From Mesorhabditis belari (lineage: Eukaryota; Nematoda; Chromadorea; Rhabditida; Rhabditidae), in contig CAUEEP010000458.1 of NCBI GenBank assembly GCA_958450365.1, positions 1 to 64,000 of the forward strand: a stretch of 64,000 nt of DNA. The letters are read 5' to 3'. The notes beneath the pieces were generated by a model. The model saw nothing but the letters and a program-made list of their open reading frames with translations, had not been told where the DNA came from and made no database searches. Shown one piece after another: positions 10,735 through 20,537 of the stretch. Position 1 is the first letter of the stretch. Every line of letters starts with the position of its first letter. The position numbers and the translations under genes are program-made.

Positions 10735-11700
10735 AATTTTCACATCTCGTTGTTTAACTTCTTTTTCCGATCTATTTTCTTTATAAAAACACCCAAAACA
10801 CCATGATTCGATGAGATTTTTCAACGGGGGATTCGGACAAATCAAAACAAAACTTTATTCAGTAGAAAAGTTACACGGAATAGTAGCACAAACCGCTTTA
10901 AGAACATCCTGTTGATCAGTGGTATAATACTCGCTTGGGATCTCAAGTCCTTTTCTCAAGTCGAATGATTGTACATCGGCGGCAGTATTGAAGAGAATCT
11001 TGCCAACTATCTTTGCAACTCGTTGAGCAGTGTATCGAGAATCGTAAGAGCGAACTTCATTGCAGAATGTAGGATCATTCGCGAAAATCCATTTCCATCG
11101 GTCGTGTAGGACACCCCGTCTGACAGAATCCGGCGTTCGCTGTTTTCTAAAATTTAAGAAATTGAAAATTATATAGAATTTAAATCTAATTGCTAAGGAG
11201 GCCTTAAAAGTTAAACTAAACCAAATTATAATAAATCAAATATCAAATCTTTTATAGCTTCTAGAAAGAAGCATATGTGTTTAGTAGCGCTTAGATTATA
11301 ATATTTCAAAACGACGAAAAACTAATCAGAAAAGTTCACAAACTTCTCAAGCCACTCGATAACACCTCTCGCACTTAGCCCTGACTTGGACTTGGATCGA
11401 AGGAGTTCATCGTTGACATGTTTCTAGAATATTGGCATTTTATCAAGAATCTATAGTATTAAAGCACATACCAATTTCCATTCCAGCTCTCTATTCTTCT
11501 CAGCCATTTCCTTCCGCTCTTCGTCCTTCGTTTCAAGCTTTTGCTCCAGCTCTGTCAGCTGCTCAACCTTCTTCCAATACTCCTTCTCCCAATTGACTCC
11601 ATCACTAAAAAACGATAGCATAATATACAATAAATTTTATTTTTTAAATACCTTTCTTCGTCCGAATTGTCGTTTTTCTTCCTCTTGGACGACATATTGA
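10735..11700. repeat. Diverged segmental duplication, copy 2 (partner 7320-8400)
   Basis: See the partner entry. This copy keeps an intact gene model and lacks the damage seen in copy 1. Confidence 0.85.
10855..11695 (-). CDS. Unrecognised nuclear-type coiled-coil protein, intact four-exon gene (182 aa)
   Basis: Exons on the minus strand: 11652-11695, 11472-11604, 11344-11423 and 10855-11146. All phases fit, and an AATAAA overlaps the TAA stop. Order: basic start MSSKRKK (a possible nuclear signal), an acidic stretch, a coiled coil of about 45 residues (VEQLTELEQKLETKDEERKE), the motif SGLSARGVIEWLEK shared with copy 1, then a helical C-terminal domain of about 95 residues. That domain contains RRGVLHDRWKWIFANDPTF, AQRVAKIVGKILFNTAADV and LEIPSEYYTTDQQDVLKAVC. 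I do not recognise the family. The C-terminal p..A..l...LF.........LD...l.ai layout is loosely like a BEN (DNA or protein binding) domain, but this is only a suggestion. It is transcribed away from the PP1-like relic and toward the IQSEC-like exons. Confidence 0.65.
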
Positions 11701-12290
11701 AATTACCTAAAATGAGTAGCAATAAGAAATGGAGCGAACACTAAAGATAAAGTTACTATATATAAATGAACCAAATTGTAGAAATATCAGATTTAGGAGC
11801 AGTTAAGTCTAAGCTCTACAAAATTCATCAAAGTAAAAGCTAGGGATAAAAATGAGAATTTGTTTAATAAGAAGCATTACGCTAAAACAAAAAGTGCGAT
11901 TGGAAAAAATTATGAGGCTTTGAAAAAAATGATCTTTTCGAAAAAAGTATCGACTACGCGAGTGTACGGGGGCGGTGCTCTTCTATTAGAGTATTTATGG
12001 TAGGTATGGTGCAAAACTGGTTTTTTGGGGTGGGAATTTTTTAATATATTGTCCTGATTTTTACCATATCATGACCCCTATACAAGAAATTTTTCATACC
12101 ACCATGGTCACCACCACCATATGGGTCACTACCAAGAGATTTCTGGCATAAGATCAAAACTTTCTAATGGCATCGTAATGCATCATAAACCCTACTAGGG
12201 TAAATGTAGTTTATGGGTTTACAAAATTCAAAATACCATCTTCAAACACGCAATTTGTATTTATCCGTATTGAAAGAAAGTTCAAACTCT
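11700..12290. other. Upstream region of the coiled-coil gene, no gene seen
   Basis: AT-rich. Contains a CATACCACCATGGTC..CACCACCATATGG stretch near 12095-12125, with no assignable function. Confidence 0.35.
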
Positions 12291-12295
12291 TTAGA

Positions 12296-13690
12296 TGGCA
12301 TCATCTATTCAAAGCTGATCGGAACTCTTATCAATATGGGGCAAGCCGACATCGACGACATGATGAGCCGCCTTCTCAAGATTTGAATCATCGGAGGACG
12401 TTTGACGGCATGCGTGAGTGCTTTTTGCTTTCCCGAGAACTTTATCGAATAGGATTCTACCACGTGATGTCACAATAATTTTTCAAGTCACTCGCACTTT
12501 CTTCGCTCGCATTTCTCGAATCCAATCAGCCAGCTCCTTATAGTTTTACGCTTTAGATCGCTCAAAATTGAGAAAAATTATACGTCTTCACTTCGGAAAC
12601 TCTTCAGAAGGCTTCATTTTAATTGTTTTGTTTAGGTTTCAGAAGACGAGCTGAAGTCTCTGTGTTGCCTCGCAAAGAATGTTTTTATGCATCAACCATC
12701 ACTCACCGAAGTTGGGCCACCAATTGTTGTTTGCGAGGATATCCATGGAGAGGTATGCTTATTTGAAAGTACTCAGTTAATTGTTGTTGCTTTTTAGTAT
12801 CCCGACTCTTGCGCATCTTCGAAAAGACCACTTTTCCACCTGACGCCAATTTCATCTTTTTGGGCGGCTATGTTGATCGTGGCCAGCAGAATATCGAAAC
12901 CATCTCGCTCATGTTTTGCTACAAAATCAAGTGAGTATTTAATCTTTATGATCATTATAATCTAGCATGGAGGAACTGCTGTGATTTTAGGTACCCTGAA
13001 AGCTTCCTGAATATCGCTAAGGTCCCCGAAACAAAGTGCAGTGTAACCTTGACGTATAACAAGTGAGTGTTTTGATAGCCTAGTTAATTGTCGGTTAGAG
13101 CATTAATTTGTTGCTTTAGGATTCTACCACGTGAGGTCACAATTGTGAAAATCATCGCAATGCAAGCGGCAAATGAAAAAAGGTCAAAGGCAAGGGTATA
13201 CATATTCATGTTTTCGTTGGAGTAGCTATTAGGTTGGCCAAAAAGTCATGGCCATTCGGCAATGTTTCCGAGGCACGTTCAACTGGATACCTCTTTTCGG
13301 TCTCCTCCCGTGGAGTTGCGTACGTTTTTTGGACAAGATGTGGTGAACTTCTGCGAGCGGATGAACATCTCATGGCTCGCGCTCTTCAAGTCGTTCAAGA
13401 CGGACACAGGTTCTTCGCCAACCGCAAAATAGTAATGTTTGGTTTTTAACATTGAAAGTTGAAATGATTTGACTTAACTTTTTGCTTTAGGTCGACATCT
13501 TCTCTGCACCCCACTATTGCGTACAATTCGACAACTCGGCAGCCACCATGAAGGTATTACATTTCTTCTTAAGTTATTGCACAAGAAGTGTCGTCTATAT
13601 ATCTTTTAGATTTCATTTTATGAGGTTCCGTTTCCGATTAGCCGAGAAAAGTTTATCGAAAACAACTTTAATTCATCGGATGGCATTTGA
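12296..13690 (+). pseudogene. PP1-type Ser/Thr phosphatase pseudogene
   Basis: Exon-like pieces on the plus strand follow the PP1 order: ADIDDMMSRLLKI then TGA (about 12390), PPIVVCEDIHGE (ending 12752), [19 protein letters not shown] (12798-12930) and RGVAYVF..GQDVV. ALQVVQDGHRFFANRKI and VDIFSAPHYCVQFDNSA (to about 13553) come next, then a diverged tail ending in TGA at 13690. PP1 removes phosphate from Ser/Thr using two metal ions. Here GDIHG has become EDIHG and GDYVDRG has become GGYVDRG, which loses a metal-binding Asp. The LRGNHE segment is replaced by unrelated sequence, and the region around 13325-13380 is frameshifted. These losses rule out a working enzyme. Introns are retained, so this is a duplicated rather than retroposed copy. 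Confidence 0.8.
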
Positions 13691-14220
13691 GAAAACCATG
13701 TTTTTGAATTCGTTGTTTAATTGAAGGATATTTATCCACATTCTGGACAAATGCAATAAACAACAATACCATTCATCGCCACTAGTCCAATCTAGATCAC
13801 ATGTTGCAAGATAAGTCTCGATTGGAATCTCGATCCAATTGTGTTTTGATAGAGTCTAAAAATGTATGTTGAATAACGAAATCTTTACTTTCTTTGGATC
13901 GTTTAGGTCAAATTATCGGATTTTTCGATTAGACTGTTCATTTCTCCGAAACTAAAGTCCATATTTTACTTGATAAAAACCAATTCAATCGAAAAGCACC
14001 AAAATCATCTTACTAGAGATGTTTTTCGATTTACACCTGGCTTTTGAGCCTAGACATCGTTTTTCTGGTGTAGTTTTTTGCGCTAATTCCGAATATCTAG
14101 GTCGTTTGTGACATGTTGAAATTCAGCACATTCAGCTCCAAAATTTAGACGGAATTTTTAAGCATGGATTTTTTCGATCATGGATAGTCAAATTGCTTTT
14201 GCGCAGCTTTGAAAAGTTAA
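13691..14220. other. Intergenic, no gene seen
   Basis: AT-rich; nothing recognised. Confidence 0.4.
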
Positions 14221-14290
14221 GCTGGTGACCTAATGGTTAGTATGCTTGCATTCCGTTCTTTACCTTACCGGTTTGAACCCGCTTGCAAGC
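14221..14290 (+). repeat. tRNA-like fragment
   Basis: CTGGTGACCTAATGGTTAGT resembles a tRNA 5' half with an A box, and CCGGTTTGAACCCGC resembles a B box/T arm. The acceptor stem does not pair. It is probably a tRNA pseudogene or a tRNA-derived short repeat. Confidence 0.35.
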
Positions 14291-14681
14291 ATTTTGTCGG
14301 CTGTGAAGCAATCGATCCATCGAGTGGAAAATGAGTGGCAATCAATTGTTACTTTAGAAATGCCTATTTGTGCACCGTTTAATAAATGTTTCCGGATTTT
14401 ACTTTTGAATGTAATAATTTCAAATTATGAATGTTGAAAACATTCAATGATAACTCTTCTTACGTTGTAAACGGACGGGGATAGGCCTAGTTTATTTGAT
14501 TCATCATGAGATTCTCTAGACATGAACGAGAAAATTTCCTGAGCAGCAAATCTTGATCCCTAATTTCTCTTTACTAGTTCCATCTTTCAATTGTTATACT
14601 TGTTATAATGAGAAACATTTGGATGATAAAAAAAATTTATCAAAAATAGAGGCCATAGATTGATGAGATTCCATTAGATCA

Positions 14682-17600
14682 CTAATCATGGATAGAGTAG
14701 ACTGATCGAAATGAACGAGATCTCCTTCTGCCAACGTAGATTGCCGCATCGATGCATAAAACAATAGGTCGATCGCATAATGCACTTGGACGCCCATTGC
14801 AAAATTTCCGATAGCAATCACCATTCGAGTTTTTGTAGATTATTGGGTTATTGCCGGGATTGAAAAGTACGTTACTCATCGGGCAAGGGTTTACAAGCAC
14901 GTTACAACAACCACCACCCGGGCAACCCAGACACGAGTACTCAAAGCACTCACCGTCCGAGTTACGATGGATCTAAATTTTCTCAATAATTGTTGATTGA
15001 TTTGAAACCTTTTGCGAGAAGATGAGTGGCTCTGTCCCTTCTTCATCAGTGATTGTGGTGATTTGACTTGGAGGTTCAGCTATAAGAAAAGGATTAGTAC
15101 TTCTCGGTTATATCCTCAAATTTCCATACAAAAACCGGTTGCTTATTCAAATGAAAACCTCATTTATTCATTTGTATCAATATCGTTATGCACCCCAAGC
15201 ACGAGTTTCGCGGGGGATACCAAAAGTACCAAAGGATTCTTTATCAATAGTCGATTTGTGGAAGGCTTTATGCAATTTAAATGTTATACTTCTTATAGGC
15301 GGGAAATTTGAGGGCAGGGTTGGTCCTGGTGTTGGCGGTGGTGTTGGCGGGATCGTAGATGATGGTACTTGCGGTGCCGGTGGTCGCAGCCCGTTGCCTG
15401 TAGTGGGTGGTTGCGCCATTGACCCATCTAAATACTTAATGCCAATTCAATGAAGGGAAAGATTAATACTTCAAGATAAACAATAAGTTGAGGAAAGTAT
15501 AATGAAAAGAGGCCGTATATGCAGATTACAGAAAAACAAGGTGCATCCAAACAAACCGTTCACGTTTGGTGTCGAACGGATTTCACGGATCACAATTGAT
15601 CCAACCAGCATCAGCACACAAAGCAGAATCACTAGATTCCGAATGATCTTGTAGTGCTTCCTGTCCAAGATAAAGAGACCATCAAATCGTTGCCGTAGAC
15701 GCCTGGTGCTTTTCTTTTGATTTCGAGTTTTTGGTAGCGATTCATCGACACCAAATTTCTTGAATGATTCGTCGGTATTTTCTTCGGGCTAAACTAATCT
15801 TCAATAAACCCTTCATGAAGCCAAAATTATAACAAATACCCGGTTCTATCAATTAGAAATTTTTACAAGAAAAAACTTACGCAAAAAGTTGGTAAAGCAA
15901 AGGTTGATATTGTGGGTGGCAGCATGGCCATTCCGGTTGTCTCCTCACCAATCGCCACTTGATTCTGTTGATTGTTGAAACCGATCGGCCGAATAAGGTG
16001 CCTTAGCTCATCAACCACCTTTGGCAAAGGATCCAAGCCCTGAAGGAACCGGTCACCCTAGAAAAATGGCCTCAATATTCGATTCACATTTTCTAGATAA
16101 TATGCCGATCAATCCTCAGAAATATTGGATAGACCAGGGCACAAAGAACGGGTCTCTGTCTCTCGGATCGGCCACCGGACATATAAAACTTGCTCTTGAG
16201 GTTTTGCACATAATGCTGGTAGCTTAATGGTAGAGCGCTGGTCTCGAGATCCAGAAATAAAGGTTCGAATCTTTTCCCTAACTTTTTATAAGAGAGCCCA
16301 AGATGCTTTCTGATAATACTAACCTTATTGATCCTTTTCAATTCTTGGAGCACCATTTTCGCGCTCGGTCTTACTTCATCACGAAACTCTGTACATTTCA
16401 TGACGATCTTCTGGATCTCTTTTCCACAATTCGGCGCCACAATTCGAAGCAATTGATCCCGGTGCACGTGATGACGAAATTTCACCAAATCAAAGCTTTG
16501 TCTTCGTGTATCATAATCGAGTAGGGATTTTCTAAATGAAACAGAGCATAGAGTTAGGTGAGGAGATTACTTTCTTTCGATAAGTTCCCACAAGACCAAC
16601 CCCATCGCGTAGATATCGTTCTTGTTAGAAATCTGAACACCTTTTGATGAAATGATCTTAAGCTCTCTGAATTAAAACACTTAAAAGAAGAAACGGCCTA
16701 CTGATTTAATGTTAGTGTCTTAAAATGACTCACCACGGCTCGACTCATATCAAATGGATCAACATTATCCCGATCTCTTGATGGACTCATGTATCTAGTC
16801 GTTCCAATAAAAGATCCAATGCGAGTGTTGTCGTTTTTCTTTGCTGTCCCAAAATCGGCGAGCTTTAGAATGAAATCGCCCGTGACAAGGATGCTAATAT
16901 TGAACTTAAAAGAATTGTGAGAGTGGATGAATTACAGTAGTTGACTCAACTCTTTTATCTTCCATTCAAAGCTCTTTTATTGTGCGTTTTCCGGTTGTCT
17001 TTTTTGTCTTTTTATGTTTTATGAATTCGCGAAAAGAGACCCACTTTTCGGGCTTAACATCGCGATGGGTGAGACGATGCATTTCATGTAAATAAATGAG
17101 AGCCGAGAAGAGTTGTGTGCTCCATTCAACCACCGTTTTCATTGTGTAAATGTATTTTGGTGTAAAGACGACTATAATTGATTTCATAAAGGTTACAATT
17201 GACAAATTTAGTCTCATTGTTAAGGGTCCAAACTGATTCGTTATTTTTGAAACTCCCGGTTCACCCTCTTTCTCTAGTTTTCGGTTCATTGACCTCCGAT
17301 TCTGGTTTAATGAGTTTTTAGAAAAGTCGATCCGGATCAATCCAACCCACTTAACAAGCTTATCTAGCATAGGTTTATCTGCTTCTTTGAGCGGTTTTCC
17401 TTAGAAGATTCATACTCTTTTGAGATTGCTTACTTTGATCCAATGATCCCAGCTCACAGAATTCCATCACAATCGCAAAAGACATTTGATCATGATGAAG
17501 AATCTCGAGGGTTCGAAATGATCGAATGATATTTGGATGATCTAACTTCTTTAAAATCTCGCCTTCAGCTTGAGAGTATTTGCGTTTTGTCGCCTGCTGA

Positions 17601-18096
17601 AATCTGTCTCCCTCACATTGCATCACTTTGACCACAAACGTTCTGGAAATGAGTTTTGGGAATCGATCTCTGGACTTAGGCCATTCTATTTATATTTTAT
17701 ATTCTACTATTCTTGGCAAAACACTGGGCATATGAGACTTTCTCTTAAGGGTTCGCACATAGTGTCGCTAGCTTAATGGTAGAGCGTTGGTAGAGCTTAA
17801 TGGTAGAGCGGATCTAGAGATGGAGGTTCGAATCCTTTCCAGTGCCTCTTTAGGAGAGATGTATGCTTTCTAACCAAGAGCTTCCAGTAAATATCTCTAG
17901 TTGGAGACTCCTAAAAGCAAAATGATAGTTAATGGGTAGTACATAGAACGAAAGCTCAACAAAATGTCAGAGTTAATATAGAAATCTGATCTTATTATTT
18001 AGAAACTCACGGATTCCGAAAGAGATATACGCATCCAAAGGCTCCATTTCCAATTAGAGTAGCATCGCGAAAATTGATCTCATCGCCATCGTTCAT
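14682..18096 (-). CDS. Protein kinase fused to a membrane segment, Pro-rich linker and Cys-rich tail (665 aa)
   Basis: Eleven exons, all in phase: 18011-18096, 17434-17642, 17045-17378, 16734-16893, 16571-16662, 16324-16531, 15881-16057, 15557-15788, 15290-15427, 15009-15079 and 14682-14972. Residues about 16-21 form the Gly loop GNGAFG, and K34 (VVKVM) is the ATP lysine. HRDVKPEN (about 203-210) is the catalytic loop completed across a splice junction, and DFG is at about 223. NKNDIYAMGLVLWEL and DEVRPSAKMVLQEL complete the C-lobe. A basic stretch (QKKSTRRLRQRF) precedes one membrane span, LVILLCVLMLVGSIVI (about 473-488), then a Pro-rich segment (PPTPPPTPGP), then repeated N-S-[DN]-G-[ED]-C motifs with many Cys. 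There is no signal peptide; the positive-inside rule predicts a cytosolic kinase and an outside C-terminal tail. Exon 3 holds about 60 extra residues before the catalytic loop and may hide an intron. The kinase group is unresolved (STE or TKL-like). Confidence 0.8.
16200..16290 (+). repeat. tRNA-like element inside a kinase-gene intron (copy A)
   Basis: GCTGGTAGCTTAATGGTAGA gives an A box and GGTTCGAATCTTTTCC a T arm. The anticodon arm is partly paired around CTCGAGA. The core and flanks (GCACATA..GCT before, AGATGCTTTCT after) match copy B at 17755-17870, so a unit longer than a tRNA is shared. It lies antisense to the host gene between the kinase C-lobe exon and the next exon. Confidence 0.5.
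17755..17870 (+). repeat. tRNA-like element inside a kinase-gene intron (copy B)
   Basis: GCTAGCTTAATGGTAGAGCG is present twice in tandem (GCTTAATGGTAGAGCG at about 17771 and 17793), followed by GGAGGTTCGAATCCTTTCC. It sits in the first intron of the kinase gene. The internal duplication destroys any cloverleaf. Confidence 0.5.
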
Positions 18097-18209
18097 GGTG
18101 AAAGGAAACAACTGATAAAGGGCGAGCGAGCGAGCTCACTGATTTTCCTTTCATGAAAAGAAGATCGGAGGTCATTTCTTTTTTCTTAACCATTTCTTTT
18201 TTCCTAACT

Positions 18210-18717
18210 TTGTGTGTAATCAACAGGCCTGTTTATTTCGAATTATTCGAGCCGGAAAAACAGTTGATTTACCTTGTTTTATTGAACAGTTCAAGAAGAT
18301 TGACCAAGTTTGGGGCAAAAGGGCTTAAATCCTTCCACTGTCAATTTTCTCCGTGACAACGCGCCGGCTCAGAAACTTCTTGTATGGAGTTAGAGGAATC
18401 AAGATGGAAGGTCTTACCGCATGCGCGATATAGTCCAAACTTATCACCAACTTTTTTTCACCTCTTCAGATCGATGCAAAATTCCCTTGCAAATTGCCAG
18501 CTTAAGAATGGTCGAGACTTGGGTGACCAACTACTTTCAATCACAGAATCAAGAGTTCTTCGATAAGAGGATGTGCAATCTAAAGCAACGTTGGGGCTTA
18601 TTGTTGTTATAGATGTTATAGATAACAATGGTGCTTATTGTTTGGAATAAATCGTTACCTAAAGGAATTTTGATTTAATTTAATGTTTATAAAAAAGCGA
18701 AATTTCTGCATCAACCT
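18210..18717 (+). mobile_element. Mariner-family transposon relic
   Basis: Plus-strand fragments in several frames: PVYFELFEPEKQ, NFLRDNAPAQK, SRWKVLPHARYSPNLSPTFF with HLFRSMQNSLANCQLK, and NYFQSQNQEFFDKRM. This is the order of the middle and end of mariner transposase. A terminal repeat (GCGAAATTTCTGCATCAACC) closes the 3' side at about 18717 beside a TA. Stops and shifts are frequent and the 5' end is missing. It lies just upstream of the kinase start codon. Confidence 0.75.
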
Positions 18718-19107
18718 AGTACATATGACAATAAATGCCAGATTATCGGGACAATAGTTGGTCAAAACAAACTTTAATGTTTAATGTCTCGGTTCTTGAA
18801 CGCCAAAAGCGGTGCTGCTCTATGACACGTTATTTGGATGGTCCTTGCACATAAATGTGTTTACGATTCTGGAGAAAATATCAATAAAATCTTTTATATC
18901 AATTTAAAAACCCTTGCGTTTTTGAATTAAAGAATTAATCAGTTTTTGAGTTTTTACAAGAAACTCAAATAAATTTACTTTTCAGTTACACACATAAATT
19001 TTGTCAGTTTGTCCCTGCCTTCCAGTTGGGCTTATCTAAAACAGAAAATCTGTCAGTTTTGTCAATGGTGCAAGTGAAATAGATAAAACTTTCTGCTCTG
19101 AACATGT

Positions 19108-19181
19108 GCCGCCATAGCTCAGTCGGTTAGAGCGTGGGTCTAATAAGCCCAAGGTCGCAGGTTCGACCCCTGCTGGCGGCA
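19108..19181 (+). tRNA. tRNA-Ile (anticodon AAT)
   Basis: The acceptor stem GCCGCCA pairs with TGGCGGC, with A as discriminator. The anticodon stem TGGGT/GCCCA encloses CTAATAA, giving anticodon AAT. The T arm GCAGG-TTCGACC-CCTGC pairs fully, and a T-run follows about 5 bases downstream as a terminator. Confidence 0.95.
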
Positions 19182-19296
19182 AAACTTTTTTGCCGTTTTT
19201 TTCGTTAGGCTTTTTCGTTAGGCTTTTTCATTAGGCTTTTTCGTTAGGCTTTTTCGTTAGGCTTTTGCAGTAACGAAAAAAACGGCAAAAAAGTTT

Positions 19297-19370
19297 TGCC
19301 GCCAGCAGGGGTCGAACCTGCGACCTTGGGCTTATTAGACCCACGCTCTAACCGACTGAGCTATGGCGGC
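19297..19370 (-). tRNA. tRNA-Ile (anticodon AAT), mirror copy
   Basis: This is the exact reverse complement of the gene at 19108-19181, carried by the right arm of the palindrome. The two genes converge, with their 3' ends facing across the 63-bp spacer. Sequence and folding are the same as for the first copy. Confidence 0.95.
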
Positions 19371-19614
19371 ACATGTTTAGAGCAGAAAGTTTTATCTATT
19401 TCACTTGCACCATTGACAAAACTGACAGATTTTCTGTTTTAGATAAGCCCAACTGGAAGGCAGGGACAAACTGACAAAATTTATGTGTGTAACTGAAAAG
19501 TAAATTTATTTGAGTTTCTTGTAAAAACTCAAAAACTGATTAATTCTTTAATTCAAAAACGCAAGGGTTTTTAAATTGATATAAAAGATTTTATTGATAT
19601 TTTCTCCAGAACGT

Positions 19615-20530
19615 AGTGGTCATAAGTTATAATAAGTTATGTTATAATGTTGATTTATTTATAATAATCATAAGTTATAATTGATTGATTGAATTGATTT
19701 GCATCAAGATTACATATTCATTCGATCAGAGAGAACCCTTTGAACTTCACTCAAGTCTTGGATTCTTTAATCAGTAGATATTCAGCTGTAAATTTTCGGA
19801 GAGAACAAGATTTTATCAGTAAAAGAATTCTGATCTTTCCCTATGTCGATGGCATCTTGCAAATGAATCGGCTGTATATCGTATCCTTGTTCAACGTGCA
19901 TGCCCATTCACTCGAACCGCAAGATGAGATTGCATACTAAATGAATTTAATAGAGCTCAAACATAGAAATCCCTGTATGCAACAATAGTAATGGCACAAC
20001 GTAATTGCTAATGTTAAGCGGGAACTAATCGATTACACTGGCACAAAATTAGCATACGATTAATTTCATGGACTTATTGATTGCACTGGTCGTTTCTTGA
20101 GATAAAATTTGATTCCTAGGTTCTTTAAATGCACTTTTTTTTGCTTAGAATCACTTTTCACTTTTCTTTATTAGAATTCGCGTCACATGATTCAACTTTT
20201 TTTAACAGAAGGGTAATTAATCAAAACAAAATTTCATGTTAACCTTGAGAGATACCAAGATTTGCATATAGGTTGCTTTAAATGATTCATTTCGATTGCA
20301 TTGGCCGTTCTTTATTGAGAGAAATTTGGGAAAAGTTTGGGAAAAACGGTCGCTGTAATTGAGTAGCACCGTTAAGCGGTACTGGCAGGCTTGCAATCGG
20401 TACTGTACAGTACTGTTTAGACTGGCTTGCATGTCTAAACATGTAAGACAGTACCGAACAAAATAGACATCAACAGCAGTACCCCGGATAGTATCAAAAC
20501 AAGAATTTCAAGATTGATGCAATGGAAAAC
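19615..20530. other. Intergenic, no gene seen
   Basis: AT-rich, with a partly self-complementary stretch at about 20370-20460 (CGGTACTGTACAGTACTG; CTTGCATGTCTAAACATG). No supported gene. Confidence 0.4.
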
Positions 20531-20537
20531 TGAATAT

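Larger units (their letters stand above)
18867..19611. repeat. Near-perfect palindrome, 341-bp arms, carrying two tRNA-Ile genes
   Basis: Left arm 18867-19207 and right arm 19271-19611 are reverse complements along their whole 341 bp by eye, and the similarity trails off with a one-base gap at ACG/CGT outside. The 63-bp spacer (19208-19270) is five copies of CGTTAGGCTTTTT with one CATTAGG variant. Confidence 0.95.

Noticed and set aside
13225..13260. TTAGGTTGGCCAAAAAGTC resembling a mariner terminal repeat inside the PP1 relic
   Set aside because: Only one end was found and the sequence can be read as part of a PP1 exon, so an insertion is not supported.
19740..19940. 66-codon frame after the tRNA palindrome
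   Set aside because: Isolated, AT-biased, no recognisable motif or splice signals.
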